A stretch of DNA of 64,000 nucleotides from CAZLYF01 sp964586835 (GTDB lineage: Bacteria > Bacillota > Clostridia > Christensenellales > Aristaeellaceae). Positions within the stretch are counted from its first letter, which is position 1, and the number at the start of each line of letters is the position of its first letter. The notes beneath the pieces are model-generated. The model was not told the origin of the DNA. It was given only the letters and a program-made list of their open reading frames with translations, and did no database searches. Positions 1 to 9,105 of this stretch are shown in pieces. Made by a program: the position numbers and the translations under genes. The stretch lies in assembly GCA_964586835.1 (NCBI GenBank), contig CAZPIC010000004.1, positions 40,500 through 104,499 of the forward strand, written 5' to 3'.

Positions 1-24
1 ATTAAGGCCCGGTACATGAAGTGA
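1..24 (+). CDS. C-terminal tail of a DppB-like ABC permease (partial)
   Basis: The first eight codons of the window read through IKARYMK to a TGA at 22-24. A tail of this kind, shortly after a DPR motif, is typical of DppB/OppB permeases, and the next gene is the partner permease DppC. Only the end of the gene is present, so the identification rests on position and on the look of the tail. The binding protein of this transporter, if it lies in the same operon, must be upstream of the window. Confidence 0.55.
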   Translation: MKARYMK

Positions 25-35
25 GGGACCCAACA

Positions 36-935
36 ATGCAAAGCCAGAGAAATGAAGGGTTGTCCCCTGTTTCGAAAAAATACAAAAAGCGGAGCCAGTT
101 TGCGGAAATATGGCGCAATTTTAGAAAGAATAAAGGAGCTATCGTCGGCATCTGTGTCATTGCGCTCATTGTCGCAGCGACCCTCTACATCAACCTGACG
201 ATCGATTATAAAAGCAAAATCGTCCGCCAGGTCGCATCGGAGCGCCTGCAGAAACCAAATGCTGAACATCCCTTCGGCACAGACCAGTACGGAAGGGATA
301 TCTTTCTACGTGTCCTTTACGGTGCCCGTTACTCCCTCACGGTGGGCATCGTCGCTGTCATGGTTTCCCTGGCCGTGGGCGGTGTGTTGGGAATCATTGC
401 CGGTTTTTTCGGCGGTCTTGCGGAAACCATCATCATGCGCACTGCCGATGTTTTTTCCTCCATCCCTTCCATGCTGCTGGCCATTACCATTTCCACCGCC
501 TTTGGTGCAAATATCTTCATCCTGATGATCTCGGTCGGCGCCGTGACCGTTCCAGCATTTGCCCGGGTCGCCCGGGCTTCCGTCATGACCGTGCGCGAGC
601 AGGAGTATATCGAGGCCGCCCGTGCCATCGGCGCCAAGCGCAGCACCATCATGTTCAGGCATATCCTTCCCAATTCTATGGCGCCCATCATCGTTCAGGT
701 CACGATGCGCGTCGGGTCGGCCATTGTGACCGCTGCCTCCCTGAGTTTTCTGGGCCTCGGCATTCCGGCACCGGCCCCTGAATGGGGTGCCATGCTCTCT
801 GAAGGGCGCTCCTTCATACGCGACCACAGCTACATGACCCTGTTCCCCGGTCTGGCGATTGTACTGACTGTACTGTCCATCAACCTCATCGGCGACGGTC
901 TGCGCGATGCCATGGATCCCAAGTTGAAAAGGTGA
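36..935 (+). CDS. Peptide/nickel-type ABC transporter permease, DppC family
   Basis: This inner-membrane permease of a dipeptide/oligopeptide/nickel-type importer pairs with the DppB whose tail precedes it. It is about 299 residues, normal for DppC: a short basic cytoplasmic N-terminus, a first membrane helix near residues 33-52, the HPFGTDQYGRD motif typical of DppC near residue 82, and an EAA loop around YIEAARAIGAKR that docks the ATPases. The frame is open from a GTG at 21, but that GTG overlaps the GAGGG that makes a good ribosome-binding site for ATG 36, so ATG 36 is preferred. The stop overlaps the reading frame of the next gene, which indicates translational coupling. Substrate cannot be read from the permease. 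The enzymes that follow (amidohydrolase, ornithine cyclodeaminase family) suggest a peptide or amino-acid derivative. Confidence 0.9.
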   Translation: MQSQRNEGLSPVSKKYKKRSQFAEIWRNFRKNKGAIVGICVIALIVAATLYINLTIDYKSKIVRQVASERLQKPNAEHPFGTDQYGRDIFLRVLYGARYSLTVGIVAVMVSLAVGGVLGIIAGFFGGLAETIIMRTADVFSSIPSMLLAITISTAFGANIFILMISVGAVTVPAFARVARASVMTVREQEYIEAARAIGAKRSTIMFRHILPNSMAPIIVQVTMRVGSAIVTAASLSFLGLGIPAPAPEWGAMLSEGRSFIRDHSYMTLFPGLAIVLTVLSINLIGDGLRDAMDPKLKR

Positions 936-949
936 TGAGGAAAACGAAT

Positions 950-1957
950 ATGAAGACCCCTGATACCATTGTAAGTATTCGCGATCTGGTCGTCCACTAT
1001 GAAACCGAGGACGGTACCGTAGAAGCCGTTAACGGGATCAACATCGAACTTAAGAAGAGGCAGGCCATAGGCCTGGTGGGAGAGACAGGTGCCGGTAAAA
1101 CCACCGCAGCCCTGGCGATGCTGCGGCTGGTGCCGGACCCGCCCGGCGTGATCAAGCAAGGTGTCATCGAGCTGGACGGAGAAAACATCCTTACAAAGAA
1201 AGCAAGGGAGATGGAGAAGATCCGAGGCAAGAACATTTCCATGATCTTCCAGGATCCGATGTCCTCCCTCAACCCCGTGTTTTCCGTCGGAGAGCAGATT
1301 GCCGAAAGCATCCGCCTGCACGAGCCTGTATCCGGAGAAGAAGCAGCTGAACGCGCAAAGGCTATGTTAGAGCTTGTCGGTATCCCTGGATTTCGTGCAG
1401 GCGAGTATCCACATCAGTTCTCAGGTGGCATGCGACAGCGCGTGGGCATCGCGATCGCTCTGGCCTGTCATACCAAGGTGCTGATAGCGGACGAGCCGAC
1501 TACAGCACTGGATGTCACCATCCAAGCGCAGGTTCTTGAGCTGATGAAGGGGCTGAAAGAAAAGTACGGGACCGCCATGTGCCTGATCTCCCACGACCTG
1601 GGTGTGGTAGCGGAAATCTGCGATGAAGTCGCGGTCATGTATGCCGGCAGGATCATCGAGTTGGGGACGCTTGAGGACGTATTCAACCACACCCGCCATC
1701 CCTATACCGAAGGCCTGTTCGGTTCCCTGCCCAATATTGAAGACAGGCGCTCACGCCTTATACCCATCCCTGGCCTGATGCCCGATCCAAGAGATCTGCC
1801 CGCAGGCTGTGCCTTTTCACCAAGATGTCCCTATGCAACGGAACTGTGCAAAATACAGCGCCCCGAGCCCCGGCAACTGAGCGCGACCCACATGGTTGAA
1901 TGCCTCAGGTATTCTGAACAGGATTTCAGGATTGGCAGAAAGGACATTGAGGAATGA
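950..1957 (+). CDS. Peptide ABC transporter ATP-binding protein, DppD family
   Basis: This is the first of the two ATPases that power the importer. About 335 residues carry Walker A GETGAGKT near residue 45, the signature FSGGMRQR, Walker B LIADEPT and the C-terminal oligopeptide/dipeptide extension with the CAFSPRCPYA cysteine region, so the protein is full length. The frame is open from GTG 932 and ATG 935, which overlap the upstream stop, but GAGG at 937-940 sits nine bases before ATG 950, making that the better start. It overlaps the next ATPase gene by four bases (ATGA). Family assignment is firm; the cargo is unknown. Confidence 0.92.
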   Translation: MKTPDTIVSIRDLVVHYETEDGTVEAVNGINIELKKRQAIGLVGETGAGKTTAALAMLRLVPDPPGVIKQGVIELDGENILTKKAREMEKIRGKNISMIFQDPMSSLNPVFSVGEQIAESIRLHEPVSGEEAAERAKAMLELVGIPGFRAGEYPHQFSGGMRQRVGIAIALACHTKVLIADEPTTALDVTIQAQVLELMKGLKEKYGTAMCLISHDLGVVAEICDEVAVMYAGRIIELGTLEDVFNHTRHPYTEGLFGSLPNIEDRRSRLIPIPGLMPDPRDLPAGCAFSPRCPYATELCKIQRPEPRQLSATHMVECLRYSEQDFRIGRKDIEE

Positions 1958-2901
1958 CGCGGCTGCTGGAGGTCAAAAACCTAACCAAACACTTCAAAAC
2001 CTCAAAAGGGATGCTGCACGCAGTCGATGATGTGAGCTTTTCTATCAGCAAGGGGGAGACCCTGGGGGTTGTGGGCGAGTCAGGCTGCGGCAAATCCACC
2101 ACCGGCCGGTCCATCCTCCGCCTGATCGAGCCAAGCTCCGGCTCCGTGCAGTTTGAGGGCCGGGATGTGCTGGCTTTCAATGAAAAGCAGATGCGAAAGG
2201 CGAGGCAGGAGATGCAGATCATCTTTCAGGATCCCTTCTCCTCCCTGAATCCGCGGATGACCGTCAATCAAATCATCAGCGAACCGCTGCGCGTCCACAA
2301 CATGATCCCTGACCAGCGCGACCGAGAAAACCGCGTCCTTGATCTGATGGAAACCGTCGGTCTTGCCGAGCGGCTGATCAACACCTATCCGCACGAACTC
2401 GATGGCGGTAGACGCCAGCGCATCGGGATCGCCCGCGCTCTGGCGGTCAATCCGAAGTTTATCGTCTGCGATGAGCCTGTATCAGCCCTGGACGTCTCCA
2501 TCCAAGCCCAGATCCTCAACCTTCTCAAGGAGCTCCAGGAAAAATTCAGCCTGACCTATCTGTTCATCACCCATAACCTCTCCGTCGTCAACCATTTCTC
2601 CGATGATATCGCGGTGATGTATCTGGGCAAACTGGTGGAGATGGCTCCGGCAGAAGAATTGTTTACCCGACCCCGGCACCCCTACACCCAGGCGCTCCTC
2701 TCCGCGATACCGGTCCCCTCCCTTAAAAAGCGTCGGCAGAGAATCCTCTTGAAAGGCGAGGTCACCTCGCCGGTTAATCTGCCGGACGAATGCCGTTTCG
2801 CCGGCCGCTGCATTTACGCAAATGGAGAGTGCTATAAAAGAAACCCCGACCTTGTCGAGATCAGCCCGGGGCATTTCGTGGCCTGTGTCAAACCCCTATG
2901 A
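1954..2901 (+). CDS. Peptide ABC transporter ATP-binding protein, DppF family
   Basis: This is the second ATPase of the transporter, 315 residues, with Walker A GESGCGKST near residue 44, Walker B VCDEPVSALD, the switch histidine in ITHN, and the C-terminal RCIYANGEC oligopeptide extension. The ABC signature reads LDGGRRQR instead of the common LSGGQRQR. Asp replaces the Ser that normally contacts the nucleotide gamma-phosphate of the opposite subunit. All other motifs are intact and the gene shows no decay, so this is probably a lineage variant and not a dead site. It starts at an ATG overlapping the dppD-like stop and is followed after eleven bases by an amidohydrolase gene, all on one strand as one operon. 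Confidence 0.9.
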   Translation: MTRLLEVKNLTKHFKTSKGMLHAVDDVSFSISKGETLGVVGESGCGKSTTGRSILRLIEPSSGSVQFEGRDVLAFNEKQMRKARQEMQIIFQDPFSSLNPRMTVNQIISEPLRVHNMIPDQRDRENRVLDLMETVGLAERLINTYPHELDGGRRQRIGIARALAVNPKFIVCDEPVSALDVSIQAQILNLLKELQEKFSLTYLFITHNLSVVNHFSDDIAVMYLGKLVEMAPAEELFTRPRHPYTQALLSAIPVPSLKKRRQRILLKGEVTSPVNLPDECRFAGRCIYANGECYKRNPDLVEISPGHFVACVKPL

Positions 2902-2912
2902 AGAGGTAATCT

Positions 2913-4085
2913 ATGCTTATCCTAAAAAACGGCACACTGATGACCATGACGGAAGCGCCCTATCGGGGCGACATCGCCATTGAGAATGGCTGCATCGCAG
3001 CTGTCGGAAAGAGCCTTGCAGACAACGGTGCCACAGTCATACCTCTGGATGGAGCCTATATCACACCTGGACTGATCGATGCGCATTCTCACATCGGCCT
3101 GATGGAAACCGGCACTCGGGACAGCGACCACAACGAAGCGTCCGATCCTGTCACGCCACAGATGCGGGTCATCGACGCCATCAATCCAAGAGACAGCGCG
3201 TTTGAGGCTGCGCGCGCTGCCGGGATCACTGCCTGCATTGTGTGTCCGGGCAGCATCAACCTGATTGGTGGCACCTGTGCTGCCATCAAAACTGCCGGCA
3301 CCGTCGTGGATGAGATGCTGTTAAAAAACCCCGTCGCCATGAAGATGGCCCTCGGCGAAAATCCTAAATTTCGCTATTCGGAACAAAATCGCTCTCCCAA
3401 GTCCCGTATGGCCAGTGCCGCCATTGTCCGGGACATTCTGTCAAAAGCTTCGTCCTATGCCGCAAGGCGGGCGGCGGCTGACGGCGGTCGCGAAACGGAT
3501 GTGGAAACACAGCTTGGCATGGAGGCACTGCAGCCTGTGCTGACAGGTGAACTCCCCTTGAAAATCCATGCACACCGCTCCGACGACATTGCGACGGCCA
3601 TCCGGATTGCGCAGGAGTTCAGGCTCCGCTACACACTGGATCACTGTACGGAAGGATACCTGATCCCCCATCTGCTTCAACAATCCCTGACTCGGGGCCT
3701 GAAGGGGGTCATCGCAGGCCCCCTGCTTGGCTACAGCAGAAAGCGCGAGCTGGCTCACTCCCGCCGCTTGGAGTTGCCACGTCTCCTCTATGAGCAGGGG
3801 ATTCCTTTTGCGATCTGCACTGACTATTACGAAAATCCGGTGGAAATGCTTCGAGTGAACGCGGCACTTGCCTGTATGGAAGGCCTTCCAGAAGAAGCCG
3901 CGCTTGCTTCCATCACCTCCAAAGCTGCGGAAATCTCCGGCATTGACAGCCGTGTCGGAGCGCTGCGGCCCGGCCTGGACGCGGATATTGCGGTGTTCTC
4001 CGGGGCGCCCATGGATGTCCGGTCGCAGTGCCTGATGACGCTGATCAATGGAGACATCGTATACGAAAGGGGCCGCAAAACATGA
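2913..4085 (+). CDS. Imidazolonepropionase-like metal-dependent amidohydrolase
   Basis: A cytoplasmic TIM-barrel amidohydrolase of 390 residues. The N-terminal beta-sandwich segment starts MLILKNGTLMTM and leads into ITPGLIDAHSHIG, whose HxH near residue 60 supplies two metal ligands. Further ligands are the His in KIHAHR, the His in TLDHCTEG and the Asp in ICTDY near residue 300. The C-terminus has the usual RVGALRPGLDADIAVF strand. The nearest described group is imidazolonepropionase and related amidohydrolases that act on cyclic or linear amides. The exact substrate is not determined. AAGAGGT precedes the start at good spacing. Lying between a peptide ABC system and an ornithine-cyclodeaminase-like gene, it probably hydrolyses the imported compound. 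Confidence 0.82.
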   Translation: MLILKNGTLMTMTEAPYRGDIAIENGCIAAVGKSLADNGATVIPLDGAYITPGLIDAHSHIGLMETGTRDSDHNEASDPVTPQMRVIDAINPRDSAFEAARAAGITACIVCPGSINLIGGTCAAIKTAGTVVDEMLLKNPVAMKMALGENPKFRYSEQNRSPKSRMASAAIVRDILSKASSYAARRAAADGGRETDVETQLGMEALQPVLTGELPLKIHAHRSDDIATAIRIAQEFRLRYTLDHCTEGYLIPHLLQQSLTRGLKGVIAGPLLGYSRKRELAHSRRLELPRLLYEQGIPFAICTDYYENPVEMLRVNAALACMEGLPEEAALASITSKAAEISGIDSRVGALRPGLDADIAVFSGAPMDVRSQCLMTLINGDIVYERGRKT

Positions 4086-5140
4086 ACGACCACTCCATCA
4101 GGTTTCTGTATCTCTCCCAGGAGGCACTGATTGACGCCGGTGCCTTCGATCTGCCGATGGCCATTGAAGCTGCGCGTACCAGCCAGTTGCGCTACCGCGA
4201 AAAGCGCATCCTGTTTCCCGAAAAAATCGTGCAGATCTTCAATGAAGAGACCCAGGACCGGATCAACTGTCTGCCGGCGACCTTGCTTGACGAAAAAATC
4301 TGTGGGGTCAAATGGGTGTCCGTGTTTCCTGGAAACCCGGCCAAGTACGGCTCACAGAATTTGTCTGCTATCATGGTCCTTTCAGAGATCGAAAAGGGTT
4401 ACCCGGTCTGTGTCATGGATGGCACGCTGTGCTCCAACATGCGCGTAGCCGCCATGGGCGCTCTGGCCGCGGAAAGCCTTGCCCGCAAGGATGCCTCGTC
4501 CATTGGTTTTATCGGCGCCGGTGAACAAGCCAAACTGCACCTTCTGGGGATGAAGTCTGTCCGCCCAGGACTCAGGCGTTGCTATGTCGCCTCCAAGGCC
4601 TCCAGTGAGGAACGGGACTTTATCTCTCAGATGCAGCCACTGCTTGGGAAAATGGAGTTCATTCCCTGCCATACGGTGCTGCGCGATGCTGTAATTGACG
4701 CCGACATCATGGTCACGGCAACCAGTGCCCAGGCCCCTCTCCTGAAGGCAGCATGGATCAAAAAGGGTGCCTTCTACAGCCATATCGGGGGCTGGGAGGA
4801 TGAGTTCGCAGTCCCGAAACTTGCAGACAAAATCGTCTGTGACGACTGGGAAACCGTCAAGCACCGGACGCAAACCATCAGCCGCGCCTACAAAGCCGGC
4901 GAGATCCAAGACGAAAACATCCATGGCAACCTGGTAGATATCCTTGACGGGTCAAAGCCCGGCCGCGAACGGGACGACGAGTTCATCTACTTTAACGCCG
5001 TTGGGCTGGCCTATGTGGATGTGGCGATCGCTCATGCCATGTATGTCCGCGCAAGGGACAATGAACAGGGGGTCTCGATGCCCCTGCAGGAATCCATGAT
5101 TTTCGAAAAGGACAGCCTGAAAGACAAAATACGTTTGTAG
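4082..5140 (+). CDS. Ornithine cyclodeaminase / mu-crystallin family protein
   Basis: About 352 residues with the family's Rossmann fold: GFIGAGEQAKLHL near residue 145 is the NAD(P)-binding loop, and KWVSVFPGN near residue 78 plus the MDGTLCSNMRVAA stretch (SxMRTAA-like) form the active-site side. Known members include ornithine cyclodeaminase, alanine dehydrogenase of the archaeal type, lysine cyclodeaminase and imine reductases, so the reaction is an NAD-dependent deamination or imine reduction that I cannot narrow down. The frame is open further upstream from 4028, but ATG 4082 overlaps the amidohydrolase stop as ATGA, which fits the pattern of this operon. It is the last gene before the terminator at 5202. 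Confidence 0.85.
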   Translation: MNDHSIRFLYLSQEALIDAGAFDLPMAIEAARTSQLRYREKRILFPEKIVQIFNEETQDRINCLPATLLDEKICGVKWVSVFPGNPAKYGSQNLSAIMVLSEIEKGYPVCVMDGTLCSNMRVAAMGALAAESLARKDASSIGFIGAGEQAKLHLLGMKSVRPGLRRCYVASKASSEERDFISQMQPLLGKMEFIPCHTVLRDAVIDADIMVTATSAQAPLLKAAWIKKGAFYSHIGGWEDEFAVPKLADKIVCDDWETVKHRTQTISRAYKAGEIQDENIHGNLVDILDGSKPGRERDDEFIYFNAVGLAYVDVAIAHAMYVRARDNEQGVSMPLQESMIFEKDSLKDKIRL

Positions 5141-5195
5141 CTGACCGGGGAAGGGGTTTCGAGTCGAAAGACAATAGATGCCTGCTTCACACCCC

Positions 5196-5230
5196 TAAAA
5201 AGGCGCCCCGCATGCGGGGCGCCTTCTTCG
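5196..5230. terminator. Bidirectional intrinsic terminator
   Basis: GGCGCCCC at 5202-5209 pairs with GGGGCGCC at 5216-5223. The whole 22-base block 5202-5223 is a perfect palindrome. On the minus strand it is followed by TTTTTAGG, on the plus strand by TTCTTCG. It sits between the convergent ends of the amidohydrolase operon (5140) and the sugar-binding-protein gene (5252), so it can serve both, more strongly the minus one. Confidence 0.9.
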
Positions 5231-5251
5231 TTTGGCAGGAGGTCTTCCTGA

Positions 5252-6220
5252 CTACTTGTACAGTGCCTGGACTTCTTCAGGGGTGTAGCCGTGCACGGTC
5301 AGCAGGATTTCATCCACTTCTTCAGGCAGAATGAGCACGGAATTCAGCCGTACGCTCTCCACCGACTCGCCCTTGACCAGCTTGGCGGCATAGTCCGCAG
5401 CCCCGTGCGCATAGCCGAAGGTGTCCTGCGCAACAGTCGCGGTAAGATATCCGTCAATCAGCGCCTGACAGCCCAGCTCGTTGGCATCAACAGAGTAGAC
5501 CTTAATATCCAGCCGTTCTGCGTTTTTCATGGCCTGAATGGCACCCAGGGCCATGTCGTCGTTCGCGGCGAAGATCACCTCAATCTCCGGGTTGGAAATC
5601 AGCCAGCCTTCTACAATGGGCAGGGCCTGCGAGGTGCTCCAATTGGCGGTCTGGTCGTCAACGATGTCTGCCTTGACGGCGGTCAGGTCATTGATGAAGC
5701 CCTCATGGCGCCCATCCGCGTGGAAGGTGCCGTCAATGCCACGAAGCAACGCGACCTTGGTGCCTTCTTTGACGACGCCCTGCTCAATAGCGTAGGTACT
5801 CAACAGAGAGCCCTGCTGAACGGGGTTGGCATCCAGGTAGTAGGACTCCCCGTCATCGTTGACAGAGCCAACCGTGACGATCACCTTTACACCGGCTTCC
5901 ACAGCAGCCTTCACATTGGGCACGGGGGTGTCAGGATCGTTCTGCTGAAAGATAATGACGTCATATGCGTTTGCCACGCAGGTATCGATGAGGTTGTTGA
6001 TCACCTCGTTGCTGATCTCACCATCAAACATGTCCACTTCATACAGGTCAGCATAGGTTTCCTGGGCATACTTCTCAAACAGTTCACCGACCAGGTAGCA
6101 GTAGGTGTCGCTGTAGCCCTTGACGATGAAGGCTACGCGGGGCAGCGCCGTCTGTGCAAAGACCGGGGAAAGCGACAGCACAAGCACGAGGGTCAACAGA
6201 GCTGCAAGCAGTCTTTTCAT
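5252..6220 (-). CDS. Ribose-type (RbsB-like) sugar-binding protein
   Basis: A secreted solute-binding protein of about 322 residues with a signal peptide at residues 1-24 ending near VFAQ, followed by a periplasmic-binding-protein type 1 fold. The stretches VIIFQQNDPD and IFAANDDMALGAIQAM are characteristic of the RbsB/LacI-like group, the latter near residue 220. There is no lipobox cysteine. The frame extends nine codons upstream, but GGAGGT is placed correctly for the ATG at 6220. It is the last gene of an RbsA-RbsC-RbsB operon. The sugar cannot be inferred from the sequence. The accessory enzymes upstream point to a carbohydrate that needs a kinase, an isomerase and a Gfo/Idh-type dehydrogenase. 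Confidence 0.88.
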   Translation of the reverse strand: MKRLLAALLTLVLVLSLSPVFAQTALPRVAFIVKGYSDTYCYLVGELFEKYAQETYADLYEVDMFDGEISNEVINNLIDTCVANAYDVIIFQQNDPDTPVPNVKAAVEAGVKVIVTVGSVNDDGESYYLDANPVQQGSLLSTYAIEQGVVKEGTKVALLRGIDGTFHADGRHEGFINDLTAVKADIVDDQTANWSTSQALPIVEGWLISNPEIEVIFAANDDMALGAIQAMKNAERLDIKVYSVDANELGCQALIDGYLTATVAQDTFGYAHGAADYAAKLVKGESVESVRLNSVLILPEEVDEILLTVHGYTPEEVQALYK

Positions 6221-6274
6221 GGGGTACCTCCGTATTGATATTTGCATCGCGCGATCAAGCGCGCAGTTGCCGGA

Positions 6275-7267
6275 TTATTTGCGCCTTCCACCCTTGGTCA
6301 GCACGTCCACCACCACAGCCGCCACAATGATAAGGCCTGTGATGATCTGCTGATAGTAGGATTGGACGCGCAACAATGTCAGGATGTTCGCGATCATCGT
6401 GATCACCATGCAGCCAACCACCGTTCCCGTGGAGCTGCCAAGGCCCCCCGCCAGCGAAGCGCCGCCGATGATAGCGCCCGTGATCGCATCAAACTCCAGC
6501 CCTACGCCCTCAGCGGGCTGCGCCGAGTTGAGGCGCGCCATAAACAGCGTCCCCGCAATCCCAACACACAGAGCGTGAAACAGGTACGCCTTGATTACAG
6601 CCCGGTCCACGTTAATGCCCGCGGCTTTCGCCGACTCCATGTTGCCTCCCACCGCGTACAGGTAGCGGCCCATGCGGGTGCGGCTCAGCAGGACCCAGGT
6701 AATGATCACAAAGACAATCATAAAGAGAATGGGGTAAGGAACCAGTCCGAACAGCTTGCCCTGGCCCAGTATTACGATGTTTCCGATCTGCTTGATGACC
6801 CGGGCTCGCGTATACATCAGCGCAAGCCCCCGCGCTGCCGTGCTGACAGCGAGCGTCACAATAAAGGCGGGCGCACGCAGTTTGGTGATGATCAGGGCCG
6901 CCATTCCGTACATCGCAATGCAAGTCAAAATGCCTAGCAGGATGGACAGTAGTGTCGCCGGCAAGTCTCCCATGCCGGAGTTTTGGGTCAGGTTCTTGAA
7001 GGTACCCATTGAAATGCAACCGCCCAGAGCAACCATCGAGCCCGCCGACAGGTCGGTATTGCCCGTGATGATCAGCAGCGTGATACCGCAACCGATGATC
7101 GTGACCACAGACGCCTGGGTCAACACGTTAAAAATATTGGCTTTGGAAAGGAACACCGGCGACATCAGGGCAAAGATGATAATGAAGGCCGCCATGACCA
7201 GCACGATGCCTACCCTGGAATACAGTTCCAGGAAGGAGAACCTCTTCTCAGGCAGGTTGCGCTTCAT
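6275..7267 (-). CDS. Ribose-type ABC transporter permease, RbsC family
   Basis: A 330-residue hydrophobic permease of the BPD_transp_2 family. It has the conserved GNTDLSAGSMVALGG segment near residue 68, the GRYLYAVGGNMESAKAAGI cytoplasmic coupling loop near residue 210 and the GGASLAGGLGSSTGTVVG region near residue 270. Roughly eight to ten membrane helices are apparent. It overlaps the ATPase gene by 20 bases and lies 54 bases before the binding-protein gene, so the three are co-transcribed. Family assignment is firm; the substrate is unknown. Confidence 0.9.
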   Translation of the reverse strand: MKRNLPEKRFSFLELYSRVGIVLVMAAFIIIFALMSPVFLSKANIFNVLTQASVVTIIGCGITLLIITGNTDLSAGSMVALGGCISMGTFKNLTQNSGMGDLPATLLSILLGILTCIAMYGMAALIITKLRAPAFIVTLAVSTAARGLALMYTRARVIKQIGNIVILGQGKLFGLVPYPILFMIVFVIITWVLLSRTRMGRYLYAVGGNMESAKAAGINVDRAVIKAYLFHALCVGIAGTLFMARLNSAQPAEGVGLEFDAITGAIIGGASLAGGLGSSTGTVVGCMVITMIANILTLLRVQSYYQQIITGLIIVAAVVVDVLTKGGRRK

Positions 7268-8789
7268 TCCTTGACCCTCCTACGGCCGCCAGGCGCATGA
7301 TGGCGCTTGCGTTGATCTGTGAGCCGGCTAGTTCTCCGGCAATCGTTCCCTCGCGGATGACCAGCACCCGGTCGCTCATCCCTATCAGTTCCTCCAGATC
7401 GGAGTCGATGAGGAGGATGGCGTTCCCTTGCTCGCATTTCTCGCGCATCAGCTTGTAGATCTCATACTTTGTGCCCACGTCGATGCCGCGGGTAGGCTCG
7501 TCCATGATCAGAATCCGCGGGCTGACCGACAGCCATTTTCCCAGCACCGTCTTTTGCTGGTTGCCTCCTGAAAGCTTTTCAAGCTTGGTCGTGTGCGATG
7601 GCGCCTTGATGCGCAGCTCATCCACCATGCGGGAGACCAGGGCACGGATGCCCTTGCGCTTCAGGAAGGCGCTGCCAAAGACATGCTGGAGCGAAACCAG
7701 GGAGACATTGTCCGACACAGACGCAATCAGATTCAGCCCCTGCCTGCGCCGGTCCTCCGGAACCAGAATCAAACCGTGAGAGATGGCATTGTTGACCGTT
7801 CGGATCTCCACTTGCTCGCCGAAAATCTCTATTTCTCCTGTATCCCTTGGGTCCATGCCCATGATGGCACGGGCGATCTCTGTGCGCCCGGCTCCGATCA
7901 GGCCGGATACGCCGAGGATCTCGCCGCTGCGCAGGTCGAAGCTGATATCCCTGAAAACCCCACGGCGGCTGAAGTCCTTTACTCTCAGGACCACATCACC
8001 GATCCGCGCTTTCTGTTCAGGGTAGACTTCAACCATTTTACGTCCGACCATCATCTCGATGACCTGTGGGATGTCCGTTTCGCAGGCCGGCATCGTGCCG
8101 ATATGCTCCCCGTCACGGAGCACCGTAATCGTGTCTCCCACCTGGAAGACCTCGTCCATTTTATGGCTAATGTAGATCACCGTGATACCGGCATCCTTCA
8201 GTTCACGGATCTTTCTAAAAAGAAATTTGACTTCGTTTTCTGTCAGCGAGGAGGTAGGTTCATCCATCAGGATGACTTTGGCGTTGACCGAGATCGCTTT
8301 CACAATTTCCAGCATTTGGGCTTCGGCAACCGACAGGTTTTTCATTTTGGTACTCAGGTTAAACCGCAGACCCTGCTGCTCAAGATCACTTTCAGCCTGG
8401 CGCCTCATCGCCCTGTCGTCGATCGTACCCCGTGCGGTCATGAGTTCCCGCCCTAAAAAAAGGTTCTGCAATACTGTCATTTCAGGAATGATGTTGAGTT
8501 CCTGATAGATCATCGAGATACCCATGCGCAACGCGTCAGCCGGTCCGCTGATGTTTAATGGCTTTCCATCATAGATGATCTCCCCCGCATCGGCCCGGTA
8601 CAGCGCATTAATAATCTTCAGCAGCGTAGACTTGCCGGCGCCATTCTCCCCGATGAGTACATGCACGCAGCCGGGCTTTACGCCAAAGCTGACGTCCTTC
8701 AGCGCACGCACGCCGGGAAAAGCCTTGCTGATGTTGCGAAACTCAAGGACGAACCCGTTCTCCTGCGCCGTGGCGTTTTCCTCAGACAA
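7248..8789 (-). CDS. Ribose-type ABC transporter ATPase with two ABC domains, RbsA family
   Basis: A 513-residue tandem ATPase typical of ribose/galactose importers. The first domain has GENGAGKST near residue 44 and the second has the degenerate Walker A GLIGAGRTE near residue 297, as is usual for this family. The second signature is LSGGNQQK and is followed by LIMDEPTRGIDVG. The start is a TTG at 8789: there is no better in-frame ATG upstream, and GAGGAGG lies eight bases before it. It is the first gene of the rbsACB set, with a plausible promoter of its own at 8969-8997. Confidence 0.9.
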   Translation of the reverse strand: MSEENATAQENGFVLEFRNISKAFPGVRALKDVSFGVKPGCVHVLIGENGAGKSTLLKIINALYRADAGEIIYDGKPLNISGPADALRMGISMIYQELNIIPEMTVLQNLFLGRELMTARGTIDDRAMRRQAESDLEQQGLRFNLSTKMKNLSVAEAQMLEIVKAISVNAKVILMDEPTSSLTENEVKFLFRKIRELKDAGITVIYISHKMDEVFQVGDTITVLRDGEHIGTMPACETDIPQVIEMMVGRKMVEVYPEQKARIGDVVLRVKDFSRRGVFRDISFDLRSGEILGVSGLIGAGRTEIARAIMGMDPRDTGEIEIFGEQVEIRTVNNAISHGLILVPEDRRRQGLNLIASVSDNVSLVSLQHVFGSAFLKRKGIRALVSRMVDELRIKAPSHTTKLEKLSGGNQQKTVLGKWLSVSPRILIMDEPTRGIDVGTKYEIYKLMREKCEQGNAILLIDSDLEELIGMSDRVLVIREGTIAGELAGSQINASAIMRLAAVGGSRNEAQPA

Positions 8790-8968
8790 CCCGGAGTCCT
8801 CCTCTCAAAAAATGAGGATACTCAGTTCCGGGACGGGACTGTGGTTTCCGACAAAGAGGGCGCGTTACACTGCATGCCCTTCTCTACGGCCCCCAGCTCG
8901 GTCTTTGAACAATGCCACGCGGCTGTCAAAAAGGCCCGTCCGGTCGTGTGTACGTCTCACTGTCCGCG

Positions 8969-8997
8969 ATGATACGATACACCGACGCAAAAATCAA
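8969..8997 (-). promoter_or_regulatory. Candidate promoter of the rbsACB-like operon, with nearby inverted repeat
   Basis: On the minus strand a TTGATT (8992-8997) and a TATCAT (8969-8974) are separated by 17 bases, close to the vegetative consensus. It lies in a 316-base gap between the kinase gene and the transporter genes, which is otherwise empty. A 6-base inverted repeat, GCTTTT-TGC-AAAAGC, at 9019-9033 lies just upstream of the -35 box and could bind a regulator. This is a reading of motifs only. Confidence 0.45.
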
Positions 8998-9105
8998 GCA
9001 TTTTTCTTTGGCCAGCCCGCTTTTTGCAAAAGCCCCTTCCTTTGCTCCCCCTGTGCTCTCAACTGCCAGGCCTCTTCCGTCCTTCCTTACAAGCATAGAG
9101 GGGCT

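Noticed and set aside
5291..6238. Long plus-strand open frame of 315 codons opposite the sugar-binding-protein gene
   Set aside because: It is the antisense shadow of a clear RbsB-like gene with signal peptide and ribosome-binding site, and its own sequence has no family features.
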